DNA of 64,000 nucleotides, from NCBI RefSeq assembly GCF_000092905.1, contig NC_014098.1, positions 2,914,001 through 2,978,000 of the forward strand, read 5' to 3'. Below the pieces are notes generated by a model. The model was given only the letters and a program-made list of their open reading frames with translations. It was not told the origin of the DNA and did no database searches. This document shows positions 17,001 to 25,452 of the stretch, one piece after another. Positions within the stretch are counted from its first letter, which is position 1. Every line of letters starts with the position of its first letter. The translations under genes were made by a program, and so were the position numbers. This stretch comes from Kyrpidia tusciae DSM 2912 (GTDB lineage: Bacteria > Bacillota > Bacilli > Kyrpidiales > Kyrpidiaceae).

Positions 17001-18013
17001 CCAAGCCCCACTTCATCGCACAACAGGTGAGAATAGGGCCACGTCTCCACCAAGCGCTCCACGACCACCGCCTGGTGGGGCCAGGGAGCGACCGGAGCCG
17101 TCTCCATCCCCACCCGACGGCCTCCGGGCATCTTGGGACCGTCGCGAAGCACGGCGAATTGGAGCCGTTCCAACGCGGACGGCGAGGCCTCCTCCGGTTC
17201 TTGGGCCGCCGAGGTCCCGTCCACTTCCACGGGTCTTTTGACGTGTTCCGCGAAGCGGACCAACCGCTTCTGGACCGCTTCGGGCAATGGCATGACCCGC
17301 AGACTCTTCGGGTCCCCCTCCCACAGATTGTGAAAATCCGCCTCGGCTTCTTCCACCCGCCTACGGTCCTGCCCCTCCCACCAATCGCAGTGGACATCGA
17401 TGTTCTCGGCGTTTAACGCCAGCGCCGTCTTCGATTCGTTCAGACTGCCGCTGCCGTACAACCGATTCCCGAATTCGTCCCGGAGGATGAACCATTTTTC
17501 GTGCACATAGCCGTCTTCCACTGAATCAAACGGGAGGGGCTCCCCGGTATCCCGATGCACGCGCAGGGCCACCTTCAGCTCCAGATGCCCATGAGCCACC
17601 ATCCAAGCCAGGAGCGTCACACCGTTGCGAACCTCGTCGGGCCATCGCTCCTCCCCTTCCAAGGCCTCCCCCAGCCGATTTTCCAGCCTGCGGGCATCCC
17701 CCTCCAGCACCGCCTTCACATCTTCCGGCTCCAGGTCAGCGCCGACAATCAGGCGCATTCTGCCGCCCCGCCCCACAAAGGCGGAGAATCCCCGGGAGGC
17801 TGCCGCCAAGGACGTGGAGCGAAAATACCCCGCCACCCGGTCGTACTCCTTCGCGCATTTCAGGGCGGGAATGTAAAAATCATGGAGCATGTTCAGGGGC
17901 CGCCCGTCGATGAGGGTGGAGGAGGTTCGGTAACTGTACCGCCATTCGTGGGCCCGTAATCCCTGATTCTGGGCAGGTGTGTCGATTGGATAATCCTTTG
18001 GCCGGCTCGCCAT
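14069..18013 (-). CDS. PLD-domain / SNF2-family helicase of an Hma-like defence operon
   Basis: A 1314-residue protein. The N-terminal 230 residues contain one phospholipase-D (HKD) half-site, VHEKWFIL followed by GSGSLNES, a fold used by many nucleases. From about residue 300 it is an SNF2-type superfamily 2 helicase: DEVGLGKTIEAGL (Walker A), VILVDEAHMARR (DEAH), ATATPM, and in the second core ILLCTDAAAEGLNLQ and QRIGRIDRIGQRHP. A long C-terminal region is unassigned. It is the last gene of a four-gene minus-strand operon, 26 bases after the methylase, with a very strong GGAGGGGGGA site. Helicase, DNA methylase and DUF499 ATPase together match the helicase-methylase-ATPase anti-phage type. 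It probably translocates on, and perhaps nicks, foreign DNA; that part is inference. Confidence 0.9.
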   Translation of the reverse strand: MASRPKDYPIDTPAQNQGLRAHEWRYSYRTSSTLIDGRPLNMLHDFYIPALKCAKEYDRVAGYFRSTSLAAASRGFSAFVGRGGRMRLIVGADLEPEDVKAVLEGDARRLENRLGEALEGEERWPDEVRNGVTLLAWMVAHGHLELKVALRVHRDTGEPLPFDSVEDGYVHEKWFILRDEFGNRLYGSGSLNESKTALALNAENIDVHCDWWEGQDRRRVEEAEADFHNLWEGDPKSLRVMPLPEAVQKRLVRFAEHVKRPVEVDGTSAAQEPEEASPSALERLQFAVLRDGPKMPGGRRVGMETAPVAPWPHQAVVVERLVETWPYSHLLCDEVGLGKTIEAGLAFRSLYLSGLAKRILVAAPAGLTIQWQRQMASKMLMSFGRVQTGSRLSYEYIFPEERRVTVESMFEGDLLIVSTGLMARNWARELDQAPRFDVILVDEAHMARRKNPSKGPGVHPDYGNLYNAVKSHLRPRAEALWLATATPMQIHPVEVCDLLALTNRVGAFQFDPALTLEYYNVLGSLIEEKELNQWQWEFLRRAVKAVRHQDPWLWNFIQKYVIDSRIQSVARRWLEEKQPPRGRDRQRMLRLMFAASPLARVMMRHTRKLLEEYRDRGELADNLARRRVSPVEPVSFEPSEARIYKQLQQYSRGLAKRLGGSGGGAGRQMVSFLLSFLRLRFASSFYAFEQTLKRRLHKVEFTLHAHAAGEAGNGETGDSVSLEEAVTESEIEDDDAAVVALLKDRTKEDLEWERSQLKAMLKALGDLQGPSSKMKRLLGILNGRKDPVSGRFRQTVIFTRFYDTLRDILSHLRQAAPRMRIGTYSGKGAEWFAPDAGGRGEADREEIKERFLQGEIDILLCTDAAAEGLNLQTADMLINFDLGWNPMKIEQRIGRIDRIGQRHPEIFVVNLCYAGSEEEVVYGRLLQRLEQANLVVGPQQMSLLPVQPDEFHDLAEGKLDISELEKRLRDRLEKQRQQEQTMQIDPKDLYDIYQSLVKEQERRRIPVDLDAIWEALSGSAYLRKLGCSVREVAGEPVLMVPRLDGIGGPGWLTASRQLYDTGLPEREAGERVPLHFASYGDPVFEALLDHMEQHELPGCIKRLAVSSRSLPDVSLVGYAVLSKGKDGMSIPILVQGWEDLKGITLAENEVLTEADVEPLRETLRRRAEEEFRDTGAAQRYERYNERVGHLQEWLNDRVAYDLLQAKGLSRGGKSGFSALVESIAELCESREKLLVTDLPADILLRFRDDLLFDSGVIPSSAAKADVEVPCLMVRAAVDAMNRVASSMKQRWSELSWKTVAARLQRDAIEKEKLL

Positions 18014-18039
18014 CTTTCCCCCCTCCGCATCCTGGGAGA

Positions 18040-21000
18040 TTATTTCAAGCCAAAAAGGATGGCCTCGGCCTCTTTGCGCGGTCCCTCCTCAGAGGCCTGG
18101 GCCGCCCACACCGAGACCAGGTCGAGCACAACCCCGGCCTTTCCTCCGGCGTGCCCGGCCAGGTATGCCCGGGCCACGGGGATATCCCCTTCCCGATAAG
18201 CCATGATCAGGCCGTGAAGCAGATCCCATTCGGTCAGCGGTTCTTCGAGCCGCTTCGAACTGCGCTCCTCCGGCCGGGCCAGGCGCAGTTTTGACCCCCT
18301 TCGCACCAAGGGCGCAAAGTAGCCCACCTCTTCTCCCGCCTTCGGCCGGCCCCGTCGGCCGCCCTGCTCATCGTTCACCCCAATCATTCTCCCCTCGATC
18401 CGGTACCCCGCCGCCTTACTTTCCAGACGAATGTTCAGGGATCGGGAGAGACTCAGCGCTTCATCATAGGGAAATTCCGCCAGGCCAAAAATCCCGTACA
18501 AGGTCACCGCCATGGCCGCTTCCGGGTTTAAATCATCCACCTTCAGCCGCCCTTGGGTCATCCGGTTCACTTGGTACTGGGCCACCACCGCGCTGGCTTC
18601 GTTCATCGCCCGGATCGGGCTGACGGGCTCGTCCCCGTCCATCACGGGCCAGTTTTCAGACAGCACCTGAAGCGCCCGCCCGTAACAGGCCACCATCTCA
18701 TCCACAGGGTTCAGTCGGAGGACAGAAAACTCCTCCAAGCCTTCCCGCACCGCCTCTCGGATCCGTTGGGCCACTCCGGTGCCCCCGAACCCCAACCAGG
18801 TGGCGGGGGTATCCTGATTCTCGACGCGCTTCCGGCAGGTGAGGAAGATGGAGCTGGCGGCCGCGGCTTTATCTTTTTGATGAGTCGATTCCGATGACTC
18901 CGATTCTACGGGGAGAGAAGAGGTAATGGTCCACCCTGTTTCAATCAAAGAGCGCGTCAACACTTCCCAGGCCTGTTGGTCCCTGTGGGTAAACATGAGA
19001 GTCATTATGCCGTCATCTCTAAGAACGCGCCTGCATTCTGCAAATACTTCCGCCATAGAGCGCTCATATGCTCGTTTGGCTTCCGCAACAGAACCGTCCC
19101 TCGCCGGGTTAGCCACCGCCTCATCCGTTTTGTTGGTCAGGCGTCTACGGAAAATTTCTGGGTAAAGGTCTTGAAGCGTTCGGCGCTGCCACACGTAGAA
19201 ATAATCGGAGAGCTCGGCATACTGAACGTTGTTGTAATAGGGCGGGTCCATACAGACCAGGTCCACAGAGCGATCGGACAACTCAGTGTGTGCAGCGGTA
19301 CCGCAGCGAATGGTTACAGGTGGCGCTGAACCATACAATTGTTCATGGAGAGGCTCGACTAGGTCCGCAATACCCGCATAGGCATCTGTCACCTGAGACA
19401 ATGCCCAGGCTGCACCAGAATTCGGGCCGGTAAAAATCATTTCTCCGAAGGTCCATTTCAGCGAAAAATCGTGGCGCCCAAAAGTGTTAATCAACACACC
19501 TCGATTATAATGCCACCTTGTTTGTTTACTGTTATAGTCAACTCCTTTATCAATCACGAACTGCAAATACGTAACCACCGCCCGGCCGCGCTCTTCTCCG
19601 AGCTCCTTCAGAATCTCCGGCTTGAGGCGGTTGAGTTCCTCAACGAGAATCAAATGACCCAAAAGCTGCCGGGGAGTAAACAGATCGCACCAGCGGGTCA
19701 TCCCATAGATGACCGGGCGCATGTCATTGCCCTCAGGAAATTTTTCCGTCGGGATCAACCCCTGCTTCTCCCACTCCGGCCAGTGCTCTGCCAACATCCG
19801 TTCCGCTTCCGCCAGCGCTTCCAAATCGCGCTCGTTGGGCGCCCGGAAGAACCGCACTTTCTCCGTCTTGATCTCCCCGGCCTTGGCACCGCTTCTGTAG
19901 CGTTGGGGTTGGCCATTCTTATCCAGCTTCGGCTGCCGTCGCACCGCCACAACACAGTACAGCCGATCTTTCCACCGCCCCAGCGGCGATTCGCCCCGCG
20001 CCTGGGCTTTGATCTCCTCGGCCGAGATCGCCTGGCGACAGTGGATACAAAGCCCCACCCCACCCTCTACAGTGGCAAAATTCGGATCTTCTCCTTGCGG
20101 ACCCCTGTCTCCGATCAAGCGGTAGGGTTCGAACCGAACCGTTCCATCACGACTGCGGCCATCCGGGACGATCCGAACTCCCCACTTCTCGCCCTCCTTC
20201 GACAGCCAACAGGTGTTGAGCAGCGGTGCCTCCCCGCCGCAATGCGGGCAGGTTACTTGGCGGCAATAGAGAAACGCATCTAGTTCTTCCTTGTCGAAGG
20301 AAGAACTATCTGTTTCCAGGCAGTTCTCCAGAGATTTTTTGAGTGTGTCACCTGCGTCTTCTGGCAGTGGAGATTCAGGAAATAAACCACTTATCCTGCG
20401 GACCAATCTTTCACGTAGTTTGCGTCCCCAATGCTCAATATCGTTAACGAGACCTGGACCAAATCTCAAAGGGTAATCCAGAGTGGCATACAAGATGACG
20501 GCCGCGACCGGATTTAGATCATTTGCAATCACTTTATGCCCGAGCCGCAACGCTTCGAAAGGGATAGATCCACCTCCGGCAGTTGGATCAAAAATTGTAA
20601 GTTGCTGATCCGTTGGTACTTCAACACATTGGGCCTGTGTATAAGCACGGGGATAGCCGTACTTATCCTCTTTGGTTCGTATCCCTGAGGCATTTTCCCA
20701 TTCGATACGCTGTTTAGCCCAATAGGGGTCACCACGAGATCTTACGACGGGTAAACGTTGCCCAATTCTAATGGACTGAGCAACCAATACACGATTCTCT
20801 TTTTCCCATCGGTTTAGTATGTAGTCCTTTGCTAAAGAGGGGTTCTTTTCTTTTAAAGTGGCGATCATCTTTAAGTTCGACAGTCGACGGGCTTGTTCGT
20901 TTTCCAACGCTCGCAAAACCATATCATCCGCTACAAGAAACTCAGCGCCTTCATGGTCAAACGAAACTCGTCCCGCCATCTTCTCATCCAGCGTCCACGG

Positions 21001-21264
21001 CTCCCCGTTGACCATCGCCTGCACCTTCTCGATCCCGAGCTGCCGCAAGAACCAGTCCGGATCGGTGCCCGCCGGCAACAAAGACGCCAGAATCGCCGCC
21101 CGGCTCGGGGTGAGGGGCCGCCTCGCCCACCAGACGTGCAGAAAATAAAGCGGCGGGAGTGCCGAGCTAGCCCCGCGCTCCCTCTGGGTCTCCGCCCCCA
21201 CCTGATGGCACGGAAAACCCGCTTCGATCAATCGCCGGTCCGTTCCCGTCACAACCTTCGCCAC
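18040..21264 (-). CDS. DUF1156-family Zn-ribbon DNA methylase (COG1743-like)
   Basis: A 1074-residue adenine- or cytosine-N4-specific DNA methyltransferase. The DUF1156 N-terminus (ALPPLYFLHVWWARRPLTPSR) precedes the SAM motif FDPTAGGGSIPFEAL near residue 222. The catalytic motif is DPPYYNNVQYAELSDYFY near residue 700. Two Cys pairs between them (CPHCGGEAPLLNTCW and CIHCRQAI) form a split zinc ribbon, typical of COG1743. It starts with GTG at 21264 (GCGAGG upstream), 21 bases after the small protein gene. In defence operons of this type the methylase marks host DNA as self, by analogy to restriction-modification; the recognised sequence is unknown. It is complete, with no frame breaks. Confidence 0.9.
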   Translation of the reverse strand: MAKVVTGTDRRLIEAGFPCHQVGAETQRERGASSALPPLYFLHVWWARRPLTPSRAAILASLLPAGTDPDWFLRQLGIEKVQAMVNGEPWTLDEKMAGRVSFDHEGAEFLVADDMVLRALENEQARRLSNLKMIATLKEKNPSLAKDYILNRWEKENRVLVAQSIRIGQRLPVVRSRGDPYWAKQRIEWENASGIRTKEDKYGYPRAYTQAQCVEVPTDQQLTIFDPTAGGGSIPFEALRLGHKVIANDLNPVAAVILYATLDYPLRFGPGLVNDIEHWGRKLRERLVRRISGLFPESPLPEDAGDTLKKSLENCLETDSSSFDKEELDAFLYCRQVTCPHCGGEAPLLNTCWLSKEGEKWGVRIVPDGRSRDGTVRFEPYRLIGDRGPQGEDPNFATVEGGVGLCIHCRQAISAEEIKAQARGESPLGRWKDRLYCVVAVRRQPKLDKNGQPQRYRSGAKAGEIKTEKVRFFRAPNERDLEALAEAERMLAEHWPEWEKQGLIPTEKFPEGNDMRPVIYGMTRWCDLFTPRQLLGHLILVEELNRLKPEILKELGEERGRAVVTYLQFVIDKGVDYNSKQTRWHYNRGVLINTFGRHDFSLKWTFGEMIFTGPNSGAAWALSQVTDAYAGIADLVEPLHEQLYGSAPPVTIRCGTAAHTELSDRSVDLVCMDPPYYNNVQYAELSDYFYVWQRRTLQDLYPEIFRRRLTNKTDEAVANPARDGSVAEAKRAYERSMAEVFAECRRVLRDDGIMTLMFTHRDQQAWEVLTRSLIETGWTITSSLPVESESSESTHQKDKAAAASSIFLTCRKRVENQDTPATWLGFGGTGVAQRIREAVREGLEEFSVLRLNPVDEMVACYGRALQVLSENWPVMDGDEPVSPIRAMNEASAVVAQYQVNRMTQGRLKVDDLNPEAAMAVTLYGIFGLAEFPYDEALSLSRSLNIRLESKAAGYRIEGRMIGVNDEQGGRRGRPKAGEEVGYFAPLVRRGSKLRLARPEERSSKRLEEPLTEWDLLHGLIMAYREGDIPVARAYLAGHAGGKAGVVLDLVSVWAAQASEEGPRKEAEAILFGLK

Positions 21265-21285
21265 AACCGATAACCTCGCTTTATC

Positions 21286-21897
21286 TCATCTTCGCAGTTG
21301 CTGCAACATGGCCTGAATGCCTTTGTCCCCCGGCTGTCCCCCGAGCATAATGCGCATACCCGCCAAGGCCCACCGGTTCGGCCCTTCACCGAACTGGGTG
21401 GCCCGGGTGAGCCAGTAGGCCGCCTCCTCACGGGTGAACCGCTCCACCCGCCAGGCGATCAACTCCACCCGGTCCATATCCGACACCCGCTCCTGCAGTT
21501 TAAAAATGAGAGCTAATTTTTCCCCGGCTTCGGAATCGAGGGGCAGATTGCCCCGAAACCAAATCCGCCCATTCCCCAGATACCGGTGCAATTCCAGGGG
21601 GATCCCCGAGGCGTCACACACCTTGACGAGGATCTCCCGAACAACCGGGAGGATGCGGCGAAACGGCTGGCCGTAGATCAACCCCCGCTCTTTCAGCACA
21701 TAGTGATGAGTTGCGGAAGCCCCATCCTGCCCGCCGCTCCACACCCGCACCCGCTCTTTGACCACCAGGACGGGCACGGGCTTGTCCTTGTGCTCGGTTA
21801 CCCGCAGCACCCAGGGTGACTGAGGCACGAGGGGGAGCACCCGGCCGGTATAATCCGCCTGCACCGCAGCCTTGTCGTCAGATTTTCGAGATGACAT
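21286..21897 (-). CDS. Small conserved protein of the Hma-like defence operon
   Basis: About 203 residues with mixed alpha/beta character and no motif I can name with certainty; it sits where DUF499/DUF1156 operons carry a short DUF-type accessory protein. Landmarks are LPLVPQSPWVLRVTEHKDKP, VKVCDASGIPLELHRYLGNG, and a Trp/Arg-rich helix ERFTREEAAYWLTRAT. I chose ATG 21897 because AGAGG lies 7 bases before it. An earlier ATG at 21915 overlaps the DUF499 stop (ATGA) and is a real alternative, adding 6 residues. Tight spacing on both sides (15-21 bases) shows it belongs to the operon. It might be a specificity or assembly factor; no catalytic residues stand out. Confidence 0.75.
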   Translation of the reverse strand: MSSRKSDDKAAVQADYTGRVLPLVPQSPWVLRVTEHKDKPVPVLVVKERVRVWSGGQDGASATHHYVLKERGLIYGQPFRRILPVVREILVKVCDASGIPLELHRYLGNGRIWFRGNLPLDSEAGEKLALIFKLQERVSDMDRVELIAWRVERFTREEAAYWLTRATQFGEGPNRWALAGMRIMLGGQPGDKGIQAMLQQLRR

Positions 21898-21911
21898 CGG
21901 CTCGCCTCTCA

Positions 21912-24900
21912 TCATGAACGCTTCAGCTCTTGCAAAAAAGGACATTCCTCGTCCGGCCGCCGCACCTTCAGGTACACCGCCGTGTCCGCGCCGTCGTTCG
22001 CAACACCGGCCAACACCTCAAACAACTCGCCCAGTTCCCGCATGTCTTCGGGACCGGCGTCCGTCAACTCTAAACGCAGGCGGCCTCCGTGGGGCAACTC
22101 CAAACCTGTGATGTCAAGCTCATCCAAAGTGGTTTTGGCCCCTTTATTGAACAGACTGCCCAACCGCCTCAACAACGGGAGAAACCGGTCCGCCCCTTCC
22201 CTCCCGTCCAGCGTAAACTCCTGGGGCGGGGTTTCCATCAGCCCCCGCCGCAGCGCTTCAGACCTGGAGACCAGCTCGTCGGATGGCTGAAGTTCATAAT
22301 AGATCGCTCGTTCCGGGGGGATCACTTCCGCTTTTCCGCCCGGCGCCGGGGAGACGTGAACAATGAACACCGATCTGTCTTGGATAAGATCGGTTAGGAC
22401 CTGGGAATAATCGCCGTGCGAAAGGATGTCCTCCCGATCCCCGTAGCGGTTTCGGAGGTCGGCCACCGTGACGGAACCGTAGTCTTGCACCAGATTGCGG
22501 ACCTCCTGGCGCCACTGGACGGGATCGATGGGCTTCTCCCCTTTCCACCCCCGTTGTCTGGCCCCCTGCAACGTCACAAGCCCATAACCCGGCTCCCGGA
22601 GGTCCAGCCCCAAGGGAATATCCACATCCTGATCATAGAACTCGTCCGGCCGCCCGGCCTCCTCCGCCCCCATCCGGTACAGGCACCACTGGCCGGTCTG
22701 AACCCCCAGGCGGACGATTCGATCCACCATCCCGGGGTTCTCGAGAATTGGCCACCTCCGCAAACACAGGAAGTTGCGCCGCAGCTCAGAGACGGACACT
22801 GTGTCGCCGTGCTCGAAAAATAACGGGCGAAACTGAGGCAGCAAGTCTGTCGAGTCCAACCTGTCCTCAGTGATGAGCTTCATTGCGTCCACCAGGATCT
22901 TCCGAATCTCTTCAAGGAAGGGGAAACCCTTTTCCCCACCCGCCGTCTTAATGTCGTGATCAATGATCTTCCCGGTCAGGGTATCGCTGTAATACAGGCG
23001 GGTGTATGCCCCCGACACCGCCGCTTGTAGCGCTTGTTCCCGTTCTGTGCGACGCTTTTTAAAATCGGACTCGTCAAGGCGCCTGGGATTGACGCCGTAA
23101 CTCTGGGGCTTGTCCGCCAGAATCTGCATCGCCTTCAGTTGCCGGGCCAGGGTCTCAAGGTGTTGACGCGTTTCCGCGCCCCGGGTGGGAAACAGATTCT
23201 GTTGCTCGCTTTCATGGAGCACGGCCACCGTTTCAGGTACCAACAAAAAGATGAGATTCTGTTGTTCCCGGGGCCGGTGCGCTCCTGCCGTGGTCACCAT
23301 GGCCATAAGATCCACGCTCTCCGCCGTCAGGGACACCACCCCGAGCACCGGCCGGCCTTTGCCGTCCGGCAGGTCCTCTGGCAGGGACACATCGTGCTGG
23401 ATTTGGAACAAGGGCGAATGGCCGCCGATGATCTTTCGCACTGTGTCGTGGAGCAGATCATCCACCTGTCTGGCCTGTACCGTCCGCCGAATCCGCGCCA
23501 GGACGCTGTTGATCGTCGGCTCCTCGCTGGCATAATACCGCCCCTGCTCAAAGCGGAGATAAAAGGCGCTTTCTTGGATCTCTTCCAGCGCCGTGCGCAC
23601 CTGAGGAGGAGTCAGCCCCGGAAAGGACACGTCAAACAGGGCCTCGGGCTCTGTGATTCCGAAGATCCGGGAATTCAGGCCCTCGTTTCGACCCACCAGG
23701 CTGTGCAGGAACACCGTTTTCCAAGTGTATTCGTACAGTGGATAGCCCTCCGGATGCGGGTTGCGCCGGTCGGCCAACTGGGCGTTGCTCATCCCCCCTT
23801 CTAACGACTGGGTGTCCACGCTGCCGACATCGGTATTGAGGATGTAGAGGAGATCCGAACTGCCGGTACGCCCAAGAATTTCGTTCACCACCCGATCGGA
23901 GCGCATATCCAAGTGACATGTGTGGATCATCGGTGCGGCTTGGTGATTCATCCACAAACTCCGCACCACGAGAGACAATACCCGCAGCACGCCCCGGGTT
24001 CCTTGGAAATGCTCGGCGCTGGCCAGTTTCTTGTTCAAGAAGTCCACCAGGGTGGGGTGAAAAGGGTAATGGGCCACCATTCGGGCCCGAAACCCGTCGT
24101 GAATGGCCTCGTCCGGGAGGTAGCTCGCGTTTCGCCGATACATGTGCATATACTCCTCCGCCACCGACTCTGCCGCCTGGCGGTCGATAGACACAAAAAG
24201 CCGCTTGGCGAACACCGAAGAGATCTCCGCAGCCATCACCGGGGTGATCTGCACGGCATCCCGGGCCACGACACTGGTGACTCCCCGGACCGCCTGCTCC
24301 CCCAGGCTCAGAGCATCGTCCTCACTGATCTCTTCTCCTCGAACTTGACCCACCAGTTGCGCCAGGCGCGCCGTCTGCCTGGCGAAGGCATCCGCCGCGC
24401 TGGCCAGGGTGAGGACAATGGAGATCCCGGAGTGGTTCCGGGCATATCCGTGCAAAGACATCAGAAAGGCCGCCAGTTGGCCCGAGGCGTCCGGCCGAGC
24501 CGCCTCCAGCCTGGCCGCATACTGGGCAAGCTCGTCCAACATGATGAGCGCTTTGCGCCCGCCAAATACTCTTTCAAAATATGTACGGCCGGGTGCCGCA
24601 TAGGAACCGGCCTCTTCCTCCACTTCTTCGTAGAGGGCCGGACCCCCGATTTGATACGCGATCTCCCCCCACAATGTGTAGGGAACCAGATCATCGCCTT
24701 TGGGCCGGTGGACGGGAATCTCGTCCCCGGCCACCCCCACCACCGCCACCGTTCCCGGCTCGGGCAGGAGTCCTGGATCCAGAATGCCCTGCACTGCTTC
24801 TTTGAGCTCCGTTCCTCTGAAGGCAATATGCGCACAGGCGATGAGGGTATGGGTTTTGCCGCCGCCAAAGGCGGTTTCGAGCCGATGAATGGCTGGGGCC

Positions 24901-25136
24901 ATGCGGTCGCCGGCGATGCGGCTAAAAATCTCCGTCACGGCCTGGCGCAGCCCTTGGGTGGGATAAGTGGCCTCCCGGAAGAAAAGTTCCGCATGAGTGT
25001 ACAGAGGATCGATCGTCTCCCGGCCTTCGCGATAATAGGCCATGATGGGACTGAGGGATGCGGTAAACACTTCGGGATTGAAAGAACCTGCGAGAAGTTC
25101 CGGCCGCGGCCGACAGGTGTCCAGGACCGATACCAT
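21912..25136 (-). CDS. DUF499 AAA-type ATPase of an Hma-like defence operon (COG1483-like)
   Basis: A 1074-residue P-loop ATPase, first gene of the operon. Walker A is ETAFGGGKTHTLIA near residue 87, and RKALIMLDELAQYAARLE carries Walker B. The FHPTLVDFLNKKLASAEHFQ and GTRGVLRVLSLVVRSLW stretch is the DUF499 hallmark following the ATPase core. The C-terminal 300 residues have acidic and helical segments, ending CPFLQELKRS. DUF499 ATPases are found almost only beside DUF1156 methylases and helicases in defence islands. Likely role: energy-dependent sensing of, or loading onto, invading DNA; inferred. ATG 25136 has AAAAGGGGG upstream. Confidence 0.9.
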   Translation of the reverse strand: MVSVLDTCRPRPELLAGSFNPEVFTASLSPIMAYYREGRETIDPLYTHAELFFREATYPTQGLRQAVTEIFSRIAGDRMAPAIHRLETAFGGGKTHTLIACAHIAFRGTELKEAVQGILDPGLLPEPGTVAVVGVAGDEIPVHRPKGDDLVPYTLWGEIAYQIGGPALYEEVEEEAGSYAAPGRTYFERVFGGRKALIMLDELAQYAARLEAARPDASGQLAAFLMSLHGYARNHSGISIVLTLASAADAFARQTARLAQLVGQVRGEEISEDDALSLGEQAVRGVTSVVARDAVQITPVMAAEISSVFAKRLFVSIDRQAAESVAEEYMHMYRRNASYLPDEAIHDGFRARMVAHYPFHPTLVDFLNKKLASAEHFQGTRGVLRVLSLVVRSLWMNHQAAPMIHTCHLDMRSDRVVNEILGRTGSSDLLYILNTDVGSVDTQSLEGGMSNAQLADRRNPHPEGYPLYEYTWKTVFLHSLVGRNEGLNSRIFGITEPEALFDVSFPGLTPPQVRTALEEIQESAFYLRFEQGRYYASEEPTINSVLARIRRTVQARQVDDLLHDTVRKIIGGHSPLFQIQHDVSLPEDLPDGKGRPVLGVVSLTAESVDLMAMVTTAGAHRPREQQNLIFLLVPETVAVLHESEQQNLFPTRGAETRQHLETLARQLKAMQILADKPQSYGVNPRRLDESDFKKRRTEREQALQAAVSGAYTRLYYSDTLTGKIIDHDIKTAGGEKGFPFLEEIRKILVDAMKLITEDRLDSTDLLPQFRPLFFEHGDTVSVSELRRNFLCLRRWPILENPGMVDRIVRLGVQTGQWCLYRMGAEEAGRPDEFYDQDVDIPLGLDLREPGYGLVTLQGARQRGWKGEKPIDPVQWRQEVRNLVQDYGSVTVADLRNRYGDREDILSHGDYSQVLTDLIQDRSVFIVHVSPAPGGKAEVIPPERAIYYELQPSDELVSRSEALRRGLMETPPQEFTLDGREGADRFLPLLRRLGSLFNKGAKTTLDELDITGLELPHGGRLRLELTDAGPEDMRELGELFEVLAGVANDGADTAVYLKVRRPDEECPFLQELKRS

Positions 25137-25452
25137 GCATAAGCCCCCTTTTCAACGTACCGCCGTTCTGCCGGGCCCGGCGGGCTGCGATGGCACACGG
25201 CGACCCAGCGCAACTGGGGGTTTTCTTTAGTATAACGTGTAATTTTTCCATAGTATATACCGTCTCTCGAGATCTTCCCGATCGAATCGCCCGTTGAGCC
25301 TCCCTGCCGCCCTTCGCGGAGGTTCGTTCATCTTTTCACATCTTCGTCGCAAAATTGGCCCTTTCGAGTCATGGGCGCGTCGGGATGGACCCGGGTACCA
25401 TCAAAGCTGGACTTGTGGATCTCATCCTTCTCCACCAAGGAGGTGCCTGTTG
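25137..25452. promoter_or_regulatory. Divergent intergenic region with a candidate promoter for the defence operon
   Basis: This 316-base gap separates the minus-strand defence operon from a plus-strand lipoprotein gene. The stretch 25220-25262 is AT-rich and has two minus-strand TATACT boxes (25229-25234 and 25252-25257). The one nearer the operon could be its -10, giving a leader of about 85 bases; no good -35 accompanies it. The right half is GC-rich, and I see no gene in it. Confidence 0.35.
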
